Positions 42,293-43,710 of a DNA stretch of 43,710 nt are shown piece by piece. A program made the translations under genes and the position numbers. Where the stretch lies: assembly GCA_027071075.1 (NCBI GenBank), contig JALSUU010000026.1, positions 1-43,710 of the forward strand. Reading direction: 5' to 3'. Within the stretch, counting starts at the first letter, position 1; the number at the start of each line of letters is the position of its first letter. This stretch comes from Sulfurimonas sp. (GTDB lineage Bacteria; Campylobacterota; Campylobacteria; Campylobacterales; Sulfurimonadaceae). Below the pieces are notes generated by a model that worked only from the letters and a program-made list of their open reading frames with translations, ran no database searches and was not told the DNA's origin.

Positions 42293-42967
42293 ATGAATCA
42301 AAAACTATATATGGTCTCACTTGGACCCGGTGATGTAGAATTACTGACACTCAAAGCACTCAACGCCTTTAAAGCATCTAATGCTATCTGTGTTCCAACA
42401 AAAAGTGAAGATAACTCTTTTAATAAATCTATTTCCTATAAAATAGTGCAAGATGCACTCGCTATTTTAGGTATAGAAAAAACTATAATCCCTGTCTACT
42501 CTCCTATGCACTTTGTCTATGAAGATTGGGTATATGAAGCGAATGTTGTACTTGAAGCCATTCAAAAGTACCAAATTGTCTCTTTTGTTACCCTTGGTGA
42601 TGCAGGTGTGTACTCAAGTATATACTACCTACTTGATATTATAAGAGAGGAGAATGAAGCGCTCTATGAGTCTTGTGAAGTTATAGCAGGTGTAACCTCT
42701 TTTAGTGCCGCCTCAGCCGAGAGTAAAAAAGCACTCTGTTTGGGAGATGAAGCCCTTACTATAAAGCCTATAAACCCCCGCTCAGAGGTACATACAACAG
42801 AGATTTTAATGCGTCCTAAAATTGGTATGGATACAAGCTCTTTAGGAGAGGGAGATTTTTATACCTATGAAAATATGTACCTCAAAGATGCAAAAATCAC
42901 TCCCTCAAAAATAGCGAAAGTAAAAAAATATATGACACTTTTTATAAAGTATGCCCAAAGAGATTAG
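42293..42967 (+). CDS. cobI: precorrin-2 C20-methyltransferase
   Basis: The 224-residue tetrapyrrole methylase starts with LYMVSLGPGDVELLTLKA, the S-adenosylmethionine-binding P-loop-like motif. It has VSFVTLGDAGVYSSIYYL and the CobI/CbiL features AICVPTK and a PVYSPMHFVYEDW-type segment. It methylates C20 of precorrin-2 (or cobalt-factor II) in corrin ring synthesis. It is convergent with cobJ, with 6 bases between stops, not in one operon with it. The -10 (TAAACT) lies 7 bases before the ATG. Confidence 0.88.
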   Translation: MNQKLYMVSLGPGDVELLTLKALNAFKASNAICVPTKSEDNSFNKSISYKIVQDALAILGIEKTIIPVYSPMHFVYEDWVYEANVVLEAIQKYQIVSFVTLGDAGVYSSIYYLLDIIREENEALYESCEVIAGVTSFSAASAESKKALCLGDEALTIKPINPRSEVHTTEILMRPKIGMDTSSLGEGDFYTYENMYLKDAKITPSKIAKVKKYMTLFIKYAQRD

Positions 42968-42973
42968 ATTAGA

Positions 42974-43710
42974 TTAGTTTACTTTCTTCCACTCACCCTT
43001 TTGAACTCCACTCAAGTCATACTTGTTTAAGTACCCTCGGGGTGTCAGTACTCGCTTATCTTTTGTTAGTTTTGTTGTAGAGTTACCGATGAGAAGCGTT
43101 GTGGACATATTTACATCTACATTTTCAACCCCAGCTTCTACTAACTCCCCAGCAGTTGTGATTTTTATCATCTGGTTTTCGCGTCCCAAATCTCTTGCTA
43201 TAACAACGATTCGCTCACTCCCTAAGGCACTAAGCTGTTCAAGCATACCTCTGTAAGGGTCAAGTCTGCTCTTACTCTTTGGATTATAGATAGATATAAC
43301 AAAATCAGCCTCAAGTGCAAACCTAATACGCTTTTGAATCAGTTCAGCATCCGTTAATCTATCAGAGAGTGAGATAAGACAAAAATCTTGTGAAAGTGGT
43401 GCCCCTACCTCCGATGCAAGAGCAAGAACAGAGCTAATACCAGGTAGTGCCGAATACTCTATTTCCTCCCACAAATCAAGCGTATCTATAAGTTCAACCA
43501 CTAAACTTCCCATAGCGTATACATTTGCATCACCGTTAGAAAGTAGAGCAACTGTACGACCTTTTTTTGCCTCATCTATGGCGTGTTGTACACGCTCTAT
43601 CTCTTTTGTCATAGGTGTAGTAAAGACCTCTTTGTCCTCTACTAACTCAGGTAAATCTTTTGCATACTTTGTATATGCAACGATTAAGTCCGCTTCTCTT
43701 ATAGCATTTA
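42974..43710 (-). CDS. cobJ: precorrin-3B C17-methyltransferase, 5' end outside the window
   Basis: The ATG at 43612 is internal: the frame stays open to the window edge, and those extra codons (NAIREADLIVAYTKYAKDLP and onwards) match the N-terminal part of CobJ, so the true start lies beyond 43710. Visible motifs are VALLSNGDANVYAMGS, SALPGISSVLA, GAPLSQDFCLISLSD and FVISIYNPKSKSRLD, all typical of CobJ/CbiH. It methylates C17 with ring contraction in cobalamin synthesis. The GDANVY segment replaces the commoner GDPGVY. About 30 residues of the N-terminus are probably missing. Confidence 0.88.
   Translation of the reverse strand, partial: NAIREADLIVAYTKYAKDLPELVEDKEVFTTPMTKEIERVQHAIDEAKKGRTVALLSNGDANVYAMGSLVVELIDTLDLWEEIEYSALPGISSVLALASEVGAPLSQDFCLISLSDRLTDAELIQKRIRFALEADFVISIYNPKSKSRLDPYRGMLEQLSALGSERIVVIARDLGRENQMIKITTAGELVEAGVENVDVNMSTTLLIGNSTTKLTKDKRVLTPRGYLNKYDLSGVQKGEWKKVN

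Overview
The window is AT-rich, densely coded DNA from a free-living Campylobacterota bacterium, most likely a Sulfurimonas-like sulfur oxidiser. The evidence is the recA-eno-ftsB-like-AMIN gene order, a futalosine-pathway (MqnD-like) menaquinone gene next to fliQ and a short murB, an SQR-like flavoprotein, several c-type cytochromes, and TIGR04219-type outer-membrane protein. Promoters look like the Campylobacterota type, with a strong -10 (often TTTGCTATAAT-like) and little -35. No insertion sequence, prophage, CRISPR array, rRNA or tRNA was seen. No gap between genes exceeds 300 bases.

Layout. (1) 1-7475, minus: a gene fragment, a secreted DUF1566 protein and a giant 2239-residue lipoprotein with Big2, MBG, coiled-coil, cadherin-like and DUF1566 segments. 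Divergent from these at 7612-10166 is a two-component system (7TM-DISM histidine kinase and OmpR-type regulator) whose promoter carries three phased direct repeats. (2) 10249-11430: an SQR-like flavoprotein. (3) 18870-11440, minus: cytochrome c'-like protein, MFP adaptor, Bax-like glucosaminidase, LolA-like protein, MMPL/RND exporter, MgtE and a CNNM/CorC protein. (4) 19092-20030: a secreted protein made of 11-residue tandem repeats, closed by a strong terminator. (5) 23626-20259, minus: an RND permease divided into two coupled genes. (6) 23844-24461: a periplasmic YwqK/MORN-like protein. (7) 24531-26906: an operon for a MotA/TolQ-like channel, a MotB/OmpA-like partner and an unlisted 53-residue protein. 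(8) 34033-26899, minus: recA, eno, ftsB-like and AMIN genes, with a PhoX-like lipoprotein and a dihaem lipoprotein inserted between the last two. (9) 34197-36118: mqnD-like, fliQ, murB. (10) An outer-membrane barrel gene, tpx with a hairpin-rich leader, then the tsaD/dxr/cdsA operon, a small acidic protein and an RqcH/NFACT gene. (11) cobI and a 5'-truncated cobJ, convergent, at the right edge.

The most unusual points are: the orphan MotA/MotB-like motor operon with a micro-ORF; the 11-mer repeat protein; the cleanly split RND pump beside an orphan adaptor; the giant lipoprotein/DUF1566/two-component locus with OmpR-phased repeats; the lipoprotein pair inserted in the recA neighbourhood; and at least four genes (mgtE, mqnD-like, rqcH, cobI) whose -10 box lies only 6-7 bases before the ATG, which predicts leaderless mRNAs. 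Functional calls rest on recognising motifs by eye; no database search was run.
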